Below are positions 9,025 to 18,022 of a DNA stretch of 64,000 bases, one piece after another. The notes beneath the pieces are model-generated. The model did not search any database. It saw only the letters and a program-made list of their open reading frames with translations, and was not told where the DNA came from. Positions within the stretch are counted from its first letter, which is position 1, and every line of letters begins with the position of its first letter. Location of the stretch: assembly GCF_008973665.1 (NCBI RefSeq), contig NZ_WACP01000021.1, positions 1 through 64,000 on the forward strand. Direction: 5' to 3'. Source of the stretch: Paenibacillus tengchongensis (lineage in GTDB: Bacteria; Bacillota; Bacilli; Paenibacillales; Paenibacillaceae). The position numbers and the translations under genes were made by a program.

Positions 9025-10488
9025 ATGAAGACTGTGAACGGATTCCCAGATAACTTCCTGTGGGGCGGTGCCATTGCCGCCAATCAGGCGGAGGGGGCGT
9101 TTAATGAGGACGGCAAAGGCTTGTCGACCGCAGATATGGTACCGTATTTCGAGAAGAAGGACTATGTCAACCTCCGCGAGCTGATGCATGTCACCAGCGC
9201 ATCAATTGAGCGGGCAATGGCGCATGACAGTGCGGAAGGGTATCCCAAGCGCTACGGCATTGATTTCTACCACCGGTACAAGGAGGACATTGCCCTGTTC
9301 GCCGAGCTGGGGTTCAAGGCGTTCCGGCTGTCGATCAACTGGGCGCGGATCTTCCCGAACGGCGATGACGCGCAGCCCAATGAACGGGGACTGCAGTTCT
9401 ATGATCATGTGTTCGACGAGCTGCGCAAATACGGCATTGAACCGGTGGTTACGCTCTCCCACTACGAGATGCCGATGACGCTCGTGCAGAATTATGGCGG
9501 GTGGGCGAACCGGAAGGTCATCGATTTTTATCTGAACTATGCCGAAACGGTAATGAACCGCTATAAGAACAAGGTGAAATACTGGCTGACCTTCAATGAA
9601 ATCAATACGACGGTCATCGAACCGTTCACCGGCGGCGGTGTGGTGGAGGACCGGGTGGATAACATCCGTCAGGCTTCGTATCAGGCACTGCATCATCAGT
9701 TTGTTGCCAGCAGTCTGGCTACGAAGCTCGGCCGTGAGATCAATCCTGAATTCCGCATCGGCTGCATGCTGGCCCGCATGATCCATTATCCGGCGACAAG
9801 CCGTCCGGAGGATGTGCACCAGGCGCTGGTCGATAACCAGCTGAACCTGCTGCATACCGATGTTCAGGTCCGGGGCGAATATCCGGCGTTTATCGGACGC
9901 TATTTTCAGGAGAACGGGATTGAACTGGCTGTGGAACCGGGGGATGAGCAGATTCTGCGGGAGAATACGGTGGACTTTATCTCCTTCAGCTACTACACCT
10001 CTCTGGTCTCGACTACAGAGCCGGAAAAATACGGGGTGACCGGGGCCAATCTGTTCAGCACCGTCAAGAATCCGAACCTGGAGCGGACGGAATGGGGCTG
10101 GCAGCTTGATCCGATTGGCCTGCGGACCGCTCTGAAAGAGATGTATGACCGCTACCGCGTGCCGCTGTTCATTGTCGAGAACGGGCTGGGCGCCAAGGAC
10201 ACACTGGAAGCGGACGGCACAGTCAACGACGATTACCGGATTGACTACTTCCGCAAGCATCTGACGCAGGTCAAGGAAGCGATTATGGACGGGGTTGAGG
10301 TGATGGGCTACACGAGCTGGGGCGCTATCGACATCATCAGCGCTTCAACCTCGGAAATGTCCAAGCGTTACGGCGTCATTTATGTGGACCAGGATGATCA
10401 TGGCAAGGGCACGCTGAACCGGTTCCGCAAGAAGAGCTTTTACTGGTACCAGAATGCGATCCGTTCGAACGGCGAGGACATGGAGTAG
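9025..10488 (+). CDS. bglH: GH1 6-phospho-beta-glucosidase
   Basis: 487 aa, ATG behind AAGGAG at 9009–9014. A glycoside hydrolase family 1 enzyme: N-terminal NFLWGGAIAANQAEG, acid/base glutamate in TFNEIN (Glu192), nucleophile in FIVENGLGAKD (Glu385). The length is typical for the family. It hydrolyses the 6-phospho-beta-glucosides delivered by the PTS gene 46 bases upstream, giving glucose 6-phosphate plus aglycone. It is the last gene of the LicT-controlled operon and is followed by a terminator. Confidence 0.93.
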   Translation: MKTVNGFPDNFLWGGAIAANQAEGAFNEDGKGLSTADMVPYFEKKDYVNLRELMHVTSASIERAMAHDSAEGYPKRYGIDFYHRYKEDIALFAELGFKAFRLSINWARIFPNGDDAQPNERGLQFYDHVFDELRKYGIEPVVTLSHYEMPMTLVQNYGGWANRKVIDFYLNYAETVMNRYKNKVKYWLTFNEINTTVIEPFTGGGVVEDRVDNIRQASYQALHHQFVASSLATKLGREINPEFRIGCMLARMIHYPATSRPEDVHQALVDNQLNLLHTDVQVRGEYPAFIGRYFQENGIELAVEPGDEQILRENTVDFISFSYYTSLVSTTEPEKYGVTGANLFSTVKNPNLERTEWGWQLDPIGLRTALKEMYDRYRVPLFIVENGLGAKDTLEADGTVNDDYRIDYFRKHLTQVKEAIMDGVEVMGYTSWGAIDIISASTSEMSKRYGVIYVDQDDHGKGTLNRFRKKSFYWYQNAIRSNGEDME

Positions 10489-10541
10489 GCGGTCCCTTAC
10501 AGAGGGTGAATCCATATAACGGTTCAAAATAGATGGGCAGC

Positions 10542-10582
10542 AAGGGCAGCGGTTCTCCGAGTTGGAGAATGGCTGCCTTTTT
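10542..10582 (+). terminator. Terminator of the bgl operon
   Basis: GGCAGC/GCTGCC outer stem and TTCTCC/GGAGAA inner stem, followed by TTTTT. An almost identical hairpin ends the M23 peptidase transcript at 12934. Confidence 0.85.
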
Positions 10583-10699
10583 GCGTCCGACATTGGCGAT
10601 GGTTGGAAGCAAGCCATGGAGGGGAAGGGGAATGAAGCCGAATCCAGTAGGTGAAATGGCTTATTTACCTGTCGAACGAAGAGTATTTTTATCGAAAAA

Positions 10700-10728
10700 C
10701 TGTTAAAAAGAGTTGTTATATGTATAAT
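10700..10728 (+). promoter_or_regulatory. Promoter of the beta-propeller/M23 gene pair
   Basis: CTGTTA (10700–10705), 17-nt spacer, TATAAT (10723–10728). It lies in the otherwise gene-free 10489–10795 stretch, which contains only this promoter and the bgl terminator. Confidence 0.55.
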
Positions 10729-10795
10729 TGTTGTAATTATAAATAAGGAGGATGTTGGGAGGCGTATTCAAAAAATAACGTTAGGAGAATGCAGA

Positions 10796-11956
10796 ATGAA
10801 GAAGAAGGTAGCTCTTATCGCAGGCTCCGTTCTATTAGTTGCCGTTGTATCCGGAACGGTTTACGGGGCTATTGCAAACAGGTTCTCAGGTGATCTTAAA
10901 TCGACAGAAGGTGTAATTTATTCGGAGCAGGACCTTGAATCCAAACAGGAAATTGCTGAGTCTATTGATCCCGTAACCGGCAAAGCAACGAAGGAATTCA
11001 GCGTCCAATCCATTCAGTTGAACAGCAGTAACCGCGTAGCCAAGGAATCGCTGAAGGTAAAATCGGCAGTGTTTAACCTTGATGGAGCACAGGAGCAATT
11101 ATCTTTTTCATATGTCCAGAAAGACGGGAAAAATGTGGTGCTTCCTGATTCAAACGAAGGTTACGCCTTAAACGCGGTCCCGGGCAGTGCCCAATATATC
11201 CTTGAGTACAACCATTCAATTTACAGCCTGAATATTGAAAGCGGATCCATTGATAAGCTGCTTTTGGATCAGGTCGATCAATACAATTTTAACGAATTAA
11301 GTAAAAAAACAATCGAAGACATCCCTTTGGTTTGGGCGGAACGGCCGCATATCAATCCTTCAGGAGAACGTCTAATCTATTACAGCAATCGGAATGTGGT
11401 TCAGAATGAGGGGGGCAGCGGCCAATTGTGGACGAAAGATCTTTCATCACGGCAGGAAACCGTTGTATACGAAGGTGCCTATGAATTCATCGGATGGGGC
11501 CGGGAGAACGAAGCGTTTATCAGAGATCAGGAGAAGTTAGTAAAAATTGATCTGGTAACCGGAGAACAAACAGCCGTTCAAGAGAATGCAGCCTTGGAAA
11601 CGACTATAGCGTACCCTTACCTCATTGCTCCTCAGATAGGGCAAATTGAAATTAAGAATCTCGAAGACGACAGTACGGTGAAGATTGAGAAAGGCATCGG
11701 AAGGGTTGAGAAGATCCTGGCCGATCCGTCTGGCAAACTGGCGGCGATCAAGAATTATCCTGACCCTGGCAGCTTTGATACCAACATTTATGTGATAGGA
11801 GATTTATCCCGGGATCAAGTGAGTGTCATACAACCGGAGGAGGGATATGTAATCCAGGATTTCTCTTGGATCGATTCCGCAAATGTACTGGTCACACAGA
11901 TTAAAAAAGGGTCTATCGAACAACAGACGTATATCGTAGATGTTAATCAACTATAA
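10796..11956 (+). CDS. Secreted or membrane-anchored TolB-like beta-propeller protein, unknown function
   Basis: 386 aa, ATG after GGAGAA. Residues 4–27 form a single hydrophobic segment after MKKK (signal anchor or uncleaved signal). The rest is beta-rich, with repeated four-strand-like blocks (PHINPSGERLIYYSNR, GQLWTKDLSSRQETVVYEG, KLVKIDLVTGEQTAV, IYVIGDLSRDQVSVI) resembling TolB/YwtD-type propellers. No catalytic motif is apparent. The M23 peptidase start lies 17 bases after this stop, so the two are co-transcribed and may act together outside the membrane. AT content is higher than in the flanking operons. Confidence 0.6.
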   Translation: MKKKVALIAGSVLLVAVVSGTVYGAIANRFSGDLKSTEGVIYSEQDLESKQEIAESIDPVTGKATKEFSVQSIQLNSSNRVAKESLKVKSAVFNLDGAQEQLSFSYVQKDGKNVVLPDSNEGYALNAVPGSAQYILEYNHSIYSLNIESGSIDKLLLDQVDQYNFNELSKKTIEDIPLVWAERPHINPSGERLIYYSNRNVVQNEGGSGQLWTKDLSSRQETVVYEGAYEFIGWGRENEAFIRDQEKLVKIDLVTGEQTAVQENAALETTIAYPYLIAPQIGQIEIKNLEDDSTVKIEKGIGRVEKILADPSGKLAAIKNYPDPGSFDTNIYVIGDLSRDQVSVIQPEEGYVIQDFSWIDSANVLVTQIKKGSIEQQTYIVDVNQL

Positions 11957-11972
11957 GGAAAGGAGGGTTCTA

Positions 11973-12920
11973 ATGAAGCGTATAGTAAAATTGCAGATGC
12001 TGCTCCTGGCGGTTGGTGTATTGCTGTTTCAAACCCCAGCGAGCGCTTATACATTTACACAGGGTTTTTCCGAGGTATCCGGCCTGGAGGGCATTGTAAA
12101 TGCATATTCTCCTGCGCGGACGTCAAGCGGCGGCGATGATTTTACAGCAGTCAACAGTAAAGCCAATCAACCCAGATCAACAGGAACCAGCCCCCATAGC
12201 GGAACCGATATCAGAATGGCAGAGGGCAGAAATGTTTATGCTATTTACAGCGGGAAGGTGGTTTCCAAACAGACCTCAACTTCCAGCCAGCTTGGAGATA
12301 TTATTATCAATCTTGATATTAACAATGACGGGACGCCCGACGGTTATTATATAAAATATCTTCATATTGTGCCTAACAGTTCATTAAGTGCAGGCAGTGT
12401 TGTGTCGAAATCGACCATTGTGGGAACTATTGACAGTTATAAAGTTTATCCGCCTCATCTCCATTTTGCCCGTACCAATTCAACGGGAACTGTAACTTAT
12501 AAGTTATATAACTTTTACAGGCATACTTCCACTTCCACATGGAACAACGGTGAATCGCTGGACTACTTGGCCGGGGATTCCAGGGTAGGCAGTAACATTT
12601 ATATTACCGGATATACGATGGACGATGGAGCATGGGAGAATTTGGCCCGGGTTGAGGTGTATTATAAAGTCGGTTCAGGGGCTTGGAGCTCCACACCCAA
12701 AACAATGAATAAATGGAATTCCTCCGGCCGCTGGCATTTTGATTTTAGTACGGTAGCAAGCTCCGGACAGGCGGTTTACTATTACCTGGCAGGCATCCGG
12801 GCAGACATGTCCTCTTCATCGGATAACTGGGGGCTGTTTCCGCAATATTACAAGGAACCGCCTAAGGTTCCATCGGCCTTCACATCGTCTATCCAGTACA
12901 GATCCTTTACCATGCCGTAA
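11973..12920 (+). CDS. Secreted M23 (LytM-type) metallopeptidase
   Basis: 315 aa from the ATG at 11973, behind a strong AAAGGAGG; the further-upstream ATG overlaps the previous gene and lacks a ribosome binding site. A signal peptide is evident (MKRIVKLQMLLLAVGVLLFQ…ASA). The M23 zinc motifs are HxxxD (PHSGTD) and HxH (PHLHFAR), with a YLHI segment between them. M23 enzymes cut peptidoglycan peptides and some of them are lysis factors. The C-terminal third (VGSNIYITGYTMDDGAWENLARVEVYYKV…) looks like a beta-sandwich module of unknown specificity. It is paired with the propeller protein upstream. Confidence 0.85.
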   Translation: MKRIVKLQMLLLAVGVLLFQTPASAYTFTQGFSEVSGLEGIVNAYSPARTSSGGDDFTAVNSKANQPRSTGTSPHSGTDIRMAEGRNVYAIYSGKVVSKQTSTSSQLGDIIINLDINNDGTPDGYYIKYLHIVPNSSLSAGSVVSKSTIVGTIDSYKVYPPHLHFARTNSTGTVTYKLYNFYRHTSTSTWNNGESLDYLAGDSRVGSNIYITGYTMDDGAWENLARVEVYYKVGSGAWSSTPKTMNKWNSSGRWHFDFSTVASSGQAVYYYLAGIRADMSSSSDNWGLFPQYYKEPPKVPSAFTSSIQYRSFTMP

Positions 12921-12933
12921 TTCGAATCAGGGC

Positions 12934-12979
12934 AAGGCAGCGGTTCTCCAATTTGGAGGATGGCTGCCTTGTTACTTTT
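12934..12979 (+). terminator. Terminator after the M23 peptidase
   Basis: AAGGCAGC (12934–12941) with GCTGCCTT (12963–12970), plus an inner TTCTCC/GGAGGA stem, followed by a moderately T-rich tail. Its sequence is nearly the same as the terminator at 10542–10582. Confidence 0.7.
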
Positions 12980-13053
12980 CATAATAAAGATGGAACTCGG
13001 CCGCCTGTACCGCCCGGTTTGTTGATAGAATAAAGGCAGCGGGGGTGGAGGGT

Positions 13054-14094
13054 ATGAAAGCGGCAATGAAGCATCAAATCCTGATGCAGGGAGCCATCGG
13101 GAACAATGTGGCGGAGGTCTGCAAGGCGGCCGGCATTTCGCGGACAGCCTTTTATAAATGGAAGGAAGCCTACAATAAACACGGAATGGCAGGGCTCGCG
13201 GAGAAGCCGCGGAAGCCAGTCATGCCGAACAAGGTGGACAGGAAGACGGAACGGCTGATTCTGCAGCATGCCGCGAAATTCCCTGAGGACGGGCCCAAGC
13301 GCATCTATTATGAGCTGCAGGACGAAGGAGTGAAGGTAGGTGAGACCGGAATTTACAATGTGCTGCGGCGGCATGGGCTGACCCGGAGAGCGCAGCGGGA
13401 GCTGTATGCTGCAGCGCTCAAAGAACGGAAACGGCAGAGTACAGGGGCAAAGGATGGTGCACGTAAGAACAAGGGGAGTGTCAAGCTACCGGATTTCAGA
13501 ATGAAGGATCCGGGTAATGCGCGTCCGGGCTATATCTGTCAGCAAGGAATTTTTTATCTGGGGCATTTTCCGCGGGTCGGCAAGGTGTACCAGTATGTCA
13601 TCTACGATGTCTTCTCTACACTCGGTATGGTGAAGCTGTACAACTGCAAGTCGGCGATTCATGTGATCGAATTTATGCATCTGAAGGTCATTCCCCAGCT
13701 CAAGACGCTCCATTTCAATATCGAGAACCTGGTAACGTGCCAGAGCCGTGAATTTACGTCGAATTGGGAACGGGGCAAACATAAATACAGTGAATTTCTA
13801 CATAAGCATCAGATTAATCAGGTGACTGTGAGCGCAGAGGATCATGAGATTTTTGCGCCGCTGCAGCAGTTTGCTGCGGTGCTGGCGGAGGAGTTCTACC
13901 GGCAGGCTTGGGGCGATGAAAGTATCGATTCGTTTGCCGTCCTGGAGAAGCGCTTACAGGAATACATCAACACCTATACCTTCGGCAGAGTGATTGCCAG
14001 CGGTCCTAACCGGGGTAAAATTCCCGCAGATGTGGCGCTCGAATATACGGGGCAACGCGATGTGCTGCCGCTGTGGCTGTTTACAAGGAGATAA
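13054..14094 (+). CDS. Transposase-derived HTH protein with degenerate integrase core (probably domesticated)
   Basis: 346 aa from ATG 13054, behind GGGGGTGG. Residues ~15–50 form a helix-turn-helix (EVCKAAGISRTAFYKWKEAY). A second HTH-like block of IS481/IS3 type follows (GPKRIYYELQDEGVKVGETGIYNVLRRHGL). The rest aligns by eye with an RNase-H-fold integrase core: YVIYDVFSTLGMVKL matches the first-Asp strand. However, the TDNGxEF motif reads VTCQSREF, and the glutamate before the EEFYR helix is replaced by glutamine (QQFAAVLAEEFYR). The DDE triad therefore reads D-C-Q and transposition activity is unlikely. No terminal repeats or target duplication were seen. The next gene starts 6 bases downstream. 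A DNA-binding role is an inference. Confidence 0.65.
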   Translation: MKAAMKHQILMQGAIGNNVAEVCKAAGISRTAFYKWKEAYNKHGMAGLAEKPRKPVMPNKVDRKTERLILQHAAKFPEDGPKRIYYELQDEGVKVGETGIYNVLRRHGLTRRAQRELYAAALKERKRQSTGAKDGARKNKGSVKLPDFRMKDPGNARPGYICQQGIFYLGHFPRVGKVYQYVIYDVFSTLGMVKLYNCKSAIHVIEFMHLKVIPQLKTLHFNIENLVTCQSREFTSNWERGKHKYSEFLHKHQINQVTVSAEDHEIFAPLQQFAAVLAEEFYRQAWGDESIDSFAVLEKRLQEYINTYTFGRVIASGPNRGKIPADVALEYTGQRDVLPLWLFTRR

Positions 14095-14100
14095 GGGAAG

Positions 14101-15360
14101 ATGGAGAACATGAAAAGTGCGGAGAGTGTCTGCATTGTCGGTGCGGGAATATCCGGAGTGTCTGCCGCCCACTATCTGGCGAAGAAGGGCTACCGCCAGG
14201 TGACCGTTCTGGAGAAAGCGGACCGTGTCGGCGGCAAATGCTATTCCATTCTGTATCAGGGTAAAACCTATGAAATGGGCACGCTGATCGGGCTTCCCTC
14301 CTATTATGCCACGAAGCAGCTGATGGCGGAATTCGGCCTCACGGATCAGAGGCCTTTGCTGGAGCGCGGCTTCTATAATCTGTACGGGCGCAAAACCTCG
14401 CAGATTCCCATGGATCAGCTGCCGGACTTTACCCGGGAGTTCAAACGGCTGCCCGAAATCCTGCAGCGTTATGAACGGCTGAAGGAGCCGGGCTTCCTGG
14501 GTCTGCCGGAGGAGCTATGCCAGCCCTTCGCCTCCTGGTGCGAGCAGAACGGGCTGACCGTCATTCGGCAGGTCTTCATGCACTACTTCAGCACCTTTGG
14601 CTTCGGGAGCATACACGAGGTGCCTGCAGCCTACGTGCTGAAATTTCTGACCTATGAGGATCTGCTGTCTTTTATTGAAATTACGCATATGATAACCTGG
14701 CCGGAGGGGGCTTCTGAGCTGGTCAGACGGATGGCGGAGCAAGTGAAGGATTTGCGGCTGACCTGTGAAGTGCGCCGGATCGAGGCGGATGCCAGCGGCA
14801 AGGTGCGTGTAGAGACGGATCAGGAGACCGCCTGGTATGACAAGGTAATTTATACGGCATCCATGCCGAATGCCGCCAAGCTGCTGCATCTGTCTGCGGA
14901 GGAGCAAAGCTTGCTCGGGCGTATCAGGCATGAGCGGTTTCGCGTATACGCCTACCGGGTGGAGGGCATCCCCCGGATGTCCGGTTATATTCCCGGTAAT
15001 CTGGACCCCGGCCGCAGAGGACAGATGATGGCCTGGTACCACCGGTGGGCGGATCTGGGAGATACTGATTTGATCACGGTGTATGTGGCGGAGAACGAGG
15101 GGATGACCGACCGGGAGATGCGGGAGGCGGTGGAGCAGGCATTGCTCGGGCTCGGAGGAGTCAATCTCAGGTTCTACATGATGAAGCGGTGGGAGCACTT
15201 CCCCCATGTGGATGCAGCGGCGCTTCGCGAAGGCTTTTATGAGCAGCTTGACCGGATGCAGGGGCGGGACCATATTTACTTTGCCGGGGAGATCATGAAT
15301 TTTCCCACCCTGGAGAAATGCACTGTGTATGCCAAACATCTGATCGACCGGTTCTTCTGA
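14101..15360 (+). CDS. FAD-dependent amine-oxidase-like oxidoreductase
   Basis: 419 aa. The N-terminal Rossmann motif is CIVGAGISGVSAAHYLAKKG, followed by the ribose-binding glutamate in VTVLEKADRVGGKC. The C-terminal FAD-contact segment is HIYFAGEIMNFPTLEKC. The layout resembles flavin-containing amine oxidases and phytoene-desaturase-like proteins. The substrate is not evident. No signal peptide or membrane anchor is seen. The start ATG lies 6 bases after the transposase-derived gene, whose last codons supply the AAGGAG ribosome binding site, so translation of the two is coupled. Confidence 0.75.
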   Translation: MENMKSAESVCIVGAGISGVSAAHYLAKKGYRQVTVLEKADRVGGKCYSILYQGKTYEMGTLIGLPSYYATKQLMAEFGLTDQRPLLERGFYNLYGRKTSQIPMDQLPDFTREFKRLPEILQRYERLKEPGFLGLPEELCQPFASWCEQNGLTVIRQVFMHYFSTFGFGSIHEVPAAYVLKFLTYEDLLSFIEITHMITWPEGASELVRRMAEQVKDLRLTCEVRRIEADASGKVRVETDQETAWYDKVIYTASMPNAAKLLHLSAEEQSLLGRIRHERFRVYAYRVEGIPRMSGYIPGNLDPGRRGQMMAWYHRWADLGDTDLITVYVAENEGMTDREMREAVEQALLGLGGVNLRFYMMKRWEHFPHVDAAALREGFYEQLDRMQGRDHIYFAGEIMNFPTLEKCTVYAKHLIDRFF

Positions 15361-15578
15361 CTTATTTTACATTGGAGTTAGGTTTACAGGTTGCAGGCAG
15401 GAAATAACAGATTCTGTGCTGGCCCGCGGGTCATTCAGGTTCGGGGCAGGGCTGCGGACCCAGGCAGACGGCAGTGTAAACTTAACTCGAAAGAAGAGTT
15501 CAGGAACGTTGATAAATCAAGGTTTCCGCGAGATTGATGAAAGCTGGTACTGTGGGTATTCTGGAGGGGAGAACAATA

Positions 15579-15689
15579 ATGAACATATATAATAAGGAGG
15601 AGCAAAATCATGTTTTTATTCGAATCGATTCCCTGGTACTCAGCGCTGATGTGGCTGGCGGTGCTGGCCGGACTCATGATCGTCAATGA
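15579..15689 (+). CDS. Possible 36-aa leader ORF overlapping the membrane protein start
   Basis: ATG 15579 sits behind GGAGGGG (15562–15568). It reads MNIYNKEEQNHVFIRID… for 36 codons and overlaps the start of the membrane protein at 15610 in another frame. The ribosome binding site of the larger gene (AAGGAGG) is contained within this ORF. It could couple translation or simply be chance. Confidence 0.2.
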   Translation: MNIYNKEEQNHVFIRIDSLVLSADVAGGAGRTHDRQ

Positions 15690-16572
15690 ATTCGCCCGGA
15701 TGAGCAAATGGTTCTCGCTGTTTCTGTTTCTGGCGCTGCCGATTGTGCTGACCATTGCCGTATGGCCAAATACGGCGGGCGAGGGCTCCAGTACCGGTAC
15801 CTGGTTCCACTGGGTTAAAGTATACTCCGCGCTGGCAGGCTGTCTGGGCTTTATGGGCATCCGGTTTATCAAGGGCTGGAGCAGCAACAAATACATATTG
15901 ATGTTCCCGGCGATCATCCTTGCCGTCAATATCCTGGAAGCGGTTATCCGCGATTTCCAGGTGTACAGTCTGGATGGCATGGTCGACGGTGTAATGATGG
16001 TGGGCGGTCCCTGGAACATTATGAACGGGATCGCGGGCATTCTGAACATTATCACCATCTCCGGCTGGATGGGCATTGTCGTCAGCAAAGACAAGACCAA
16101 GGATATGCTGTGGCCGGACCAGCTGTGGTTCTGGATTATCGCCTATGATATCTGGAATTTCGCTTATGTGTACAATGCCGTATCCGACCATTCCTTCTAT
16201 GCGGGCGCAGCGCTGCTGATCTCCTGCACGATTCCGGCCTTCTTCTTCAAAAAGGGCGCCTGGCTGCAGCACCGTGCACAGACCCTGGCCATCTGGATGA
16301 TGTTCACCATGTCGGTGCCGTCCTTCGTTGGCGAGTCCAAGTTCGCTGTCCAGTCTTCGCATAGTGAAACCGCGCTGTGGGTCGTCAGCGGCCTGTCTCT
16401 GGCTGCCAATGTGGCTGTGCTTGTCTACCACATCTACAAGATTGCCAAGCACAAACGCAATCCGCTCAAAGAGGAAATCTATACCGATTTGGCCGCCTAT
16501 AAGGCGATTGCGGACGAGAAAGATACCAGCGCAGATATTGTGGAAAAGAGAGTGACCGGCGCCTCCGCTTGA
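15610..16572 (+). CDS. Multi-pass membrane protein (DUF5692-like), unknown function
   Basis: 320 aa, ATG behind AAGGAGGAG. About eight hydrophobic helices span residues 8–285 (for example WLAVLAGLMIVNEF, LFLFLALPIVLTIAVW, LWFWIIAYDIWNFAYVYNA). A charged cytoplasmic tail follows (HKRNPLKEEIYTDLAAYKAIADEKD). From memory it resembles the DUF5692 membrane family; no function is established. It lies 249 bases after the flavin oxidoreductase with no terminator between them, so it may be read from the same transcript. A strong terminator follows. Confidence 0.6.
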   Translation: MFLFESIPWYSALMWLAVLAGLMIVNEFARMSKWFSLFLFLALPIVLTIAVWPNTAGEGSSTGTWFHWVKVYSALAGCLGFMGIRFIKGWSSNKYILMFPAIILAVNILEAVIRDFQVYSLDGMVDGVMMVGGPWNIMNGIAGILNIITISGWMGIVVSKDKTKDMLWPDQLWFWIIAYDIWNFAYVYNAVSDHSFYAGAALLISCTIPAFFFKKGAWLQHRAQTLAIWMMFTMSVPSFVGESKFAVQSSHSETALWVVSGLSLAANVAVLVYHIYKIAKHKRNPLKEEIYTDLAAYKAIADEKDTSADIVEKRVTGASA

Positions 16573-16605
16573 GTGGCGGGATAAGCGTCTGCTTCCGGTA
16601 AAAGA

Positions 16606-16653
16606 AAGGGCCGATTCCTATAGCCGTAAATGGCTGTAGGAATCGGCCCTTTT
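16606..16653 (+). terminator. Strong terminator after the membrane protein
   Basis: Twenty-base arm 16606–16625 (AAGGGCCGATTCC…) pairs with 16632–16651 with a single mismatch and a 6-nt loop, then TTTT. Confidence 0.9.
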
Positions 16654-16784
16654 GCGTTTATTGGAGGACGGACAGTGACCCGCTCCTTGGCCGTAGTCTC
16701 CTGCTGCAATTCTGCTGCGAACGGACCCTACAGCCGTTATTTTGGCACGCTACGGCTGGGATACACTGCAAGAGCTGGGGAGTG

Positions 16785-17801
16785 TCATCCTCGCTTCCTA
16801 CACGGCTCTGATCCTGCAACCAGCTCTCTCAATCTGTATTCGAGAAATTCGTCCCCCACATATTGCTCGCTGTATCCCAGCGCTTCGCCGATGACCCGGG
16901 CGGCTTTCATAAATTCGCCTTCTTTGCGTGTGCTTTGCAGCTCACGGGCTTTCCCCAGCAGGTACTCGTCGAAATAATCGATGCCAACGGCCCTCAGCTG
17001 CCCGGCTTCCCAAATCCGGTAATGCAGCTCTTCTCCGGCTGAAGTAAGGTTATTCCATTCCTGCTCCAGACTTCTCCGCTCACCGGAAGATAGAGGGGAG
17101 GCGGCTTCATTGTGCTTGAAGATGGCGGCTAATTTCTCCGGTATGATCTCTCCGCTGTGCCGGTAGTCCTGGACCACCTCTGCCGTATCGAAGAGCAGAT
17201 GGCTGTCCTGGTCGGGAGCAATCACATAGATTGCATTCCGGTGGTTCCGCAACAGATAAGCGGCATGCCGCAGACCAGTCTGTTCACAGCCGTTGAATCC
17301 GCTCCAAATGGTGATAGGGACACCGGACGGGAGCGATGCAAGATACTCCGACTGCTTCAGCCAGTATTCCTCTTCAAGCTCCGCACCGTTGTCGGAATCG
17401 TGAACATTCAGCCGCTCCTGGAGCCACTCCCAGCGCAAGGTCCGCCCCTGCGGATGATCCCAATCCGCCAGCGGTCCCAGTTCGTAGCGTTCCCGGAGTA
17501 CCACCACCTGATGACTAGGGCTCAGCTCCAGCTGCCGCAGCGCCATTTTGAGACTACCCCCGGCGGAGTCGCCGAAAATAATATGCAGACGGGTCAGCGG
17601 ACCCGGCGGAAACATCCTCGTGTAGTAATCCTGCTTCCTGGCTTCGCTCAGGCGTTCAAGCCTTTCGGACAAATCGGCGGCACAATACTCCGGGGCAAGC
17701 TTGCCTTCCGCCAGGCGCTGCATATTCATGAAGCAGGCATGCAGCAGTCCTTTAGCTTCCTGAGCGTCCAGCTGTGCGATTTTTTCATGCATCCCCTTCA
17801 T
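16785..17801 (-). CDS. DUF1835/DUF3658-type protein
   Basis: 338 aa. The start ATG at 17801 follows AAGGAG 11 nt upstream. A DUF1835-like N-terminal half (residues ~70–190: LHIIFGDSAGGSLKMAL, then WSGFNGCEQTGLRHAAYLL) is followed by a DUF3658-like C-terminal half (WNNLTSAGEELHYRIWEAGQLRAVGIDYFDEYLL). The family is widespread in Bacillota and has no assigned biochemical role that I know of. It is predicted soluble. It lies downstream of dpaA on the same strand but 221 bases away, so it is probably separately transcribed. Confidence 0.7.
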   Translation of the reverse strand: MKGMHEKIAQLDAQEAKGLLHACFMNMQRLAEGKLAPEYCAADLSERLERLSEARKQDYYTRMFPPGPLTRLHIIFGDSAGGSLKMALRQLELSPSHQVVVLRERYELGPLADWDHPQGRTLRWEWLQERLNVHDSDNGAELEEEYWLKQSEYLASLPSGVPITIWSGFNGCEQTGLRHAAYLLRNHRNAIYVIAPDQDSHLLFDTAEVVQDYRHSGEIIPEKLAAIFKHNEAASPLSSGERRSLEQEWNNLTSAGEELHYRIWEAGQLRAVGIDYFDEYLLGKARELQSTRKEGEFMKAARVIGEALGYSEQYVGDEFLEYRLRELVAGSEPCRKRG

Positions 17802-18022
17802 GCAAGTGACAGCTCCTTTCTTATCCGCTGCTAGCGGACCGTAAAGTTTCTATTTGGCTTAAACTTCAGGATTTGCAAGCGTATAGGACTCGGATAACCT
17901 TATTCCTGCTGGATGGACCCATCATTATGCCAACTGGCAGAGATAAGAGCGCTGGGGTCCGTTACGCTGCCCAATCAGCCCGAAACAGAACAATAAAGGC
18001 TCCGGGGTCCGTTAGCGTTGCA

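Noticed and set aside
9202..10260. 352-codon minus-strand frame inside bglH
   Set aside because: It is antisense to a well-conserved GH1 enzyme and its translation shows no recognisable family.
13054..14094. Active insertion sequence
   Set aside because: No terminal inverted repeats or target duplication were seen, and two of three catalytic residues are replaced.
14073..14264. Short frame overlapping the end of the transposase-like gene
   Set aside because: It is out of frame with both neighbours and no independent signal supports it.
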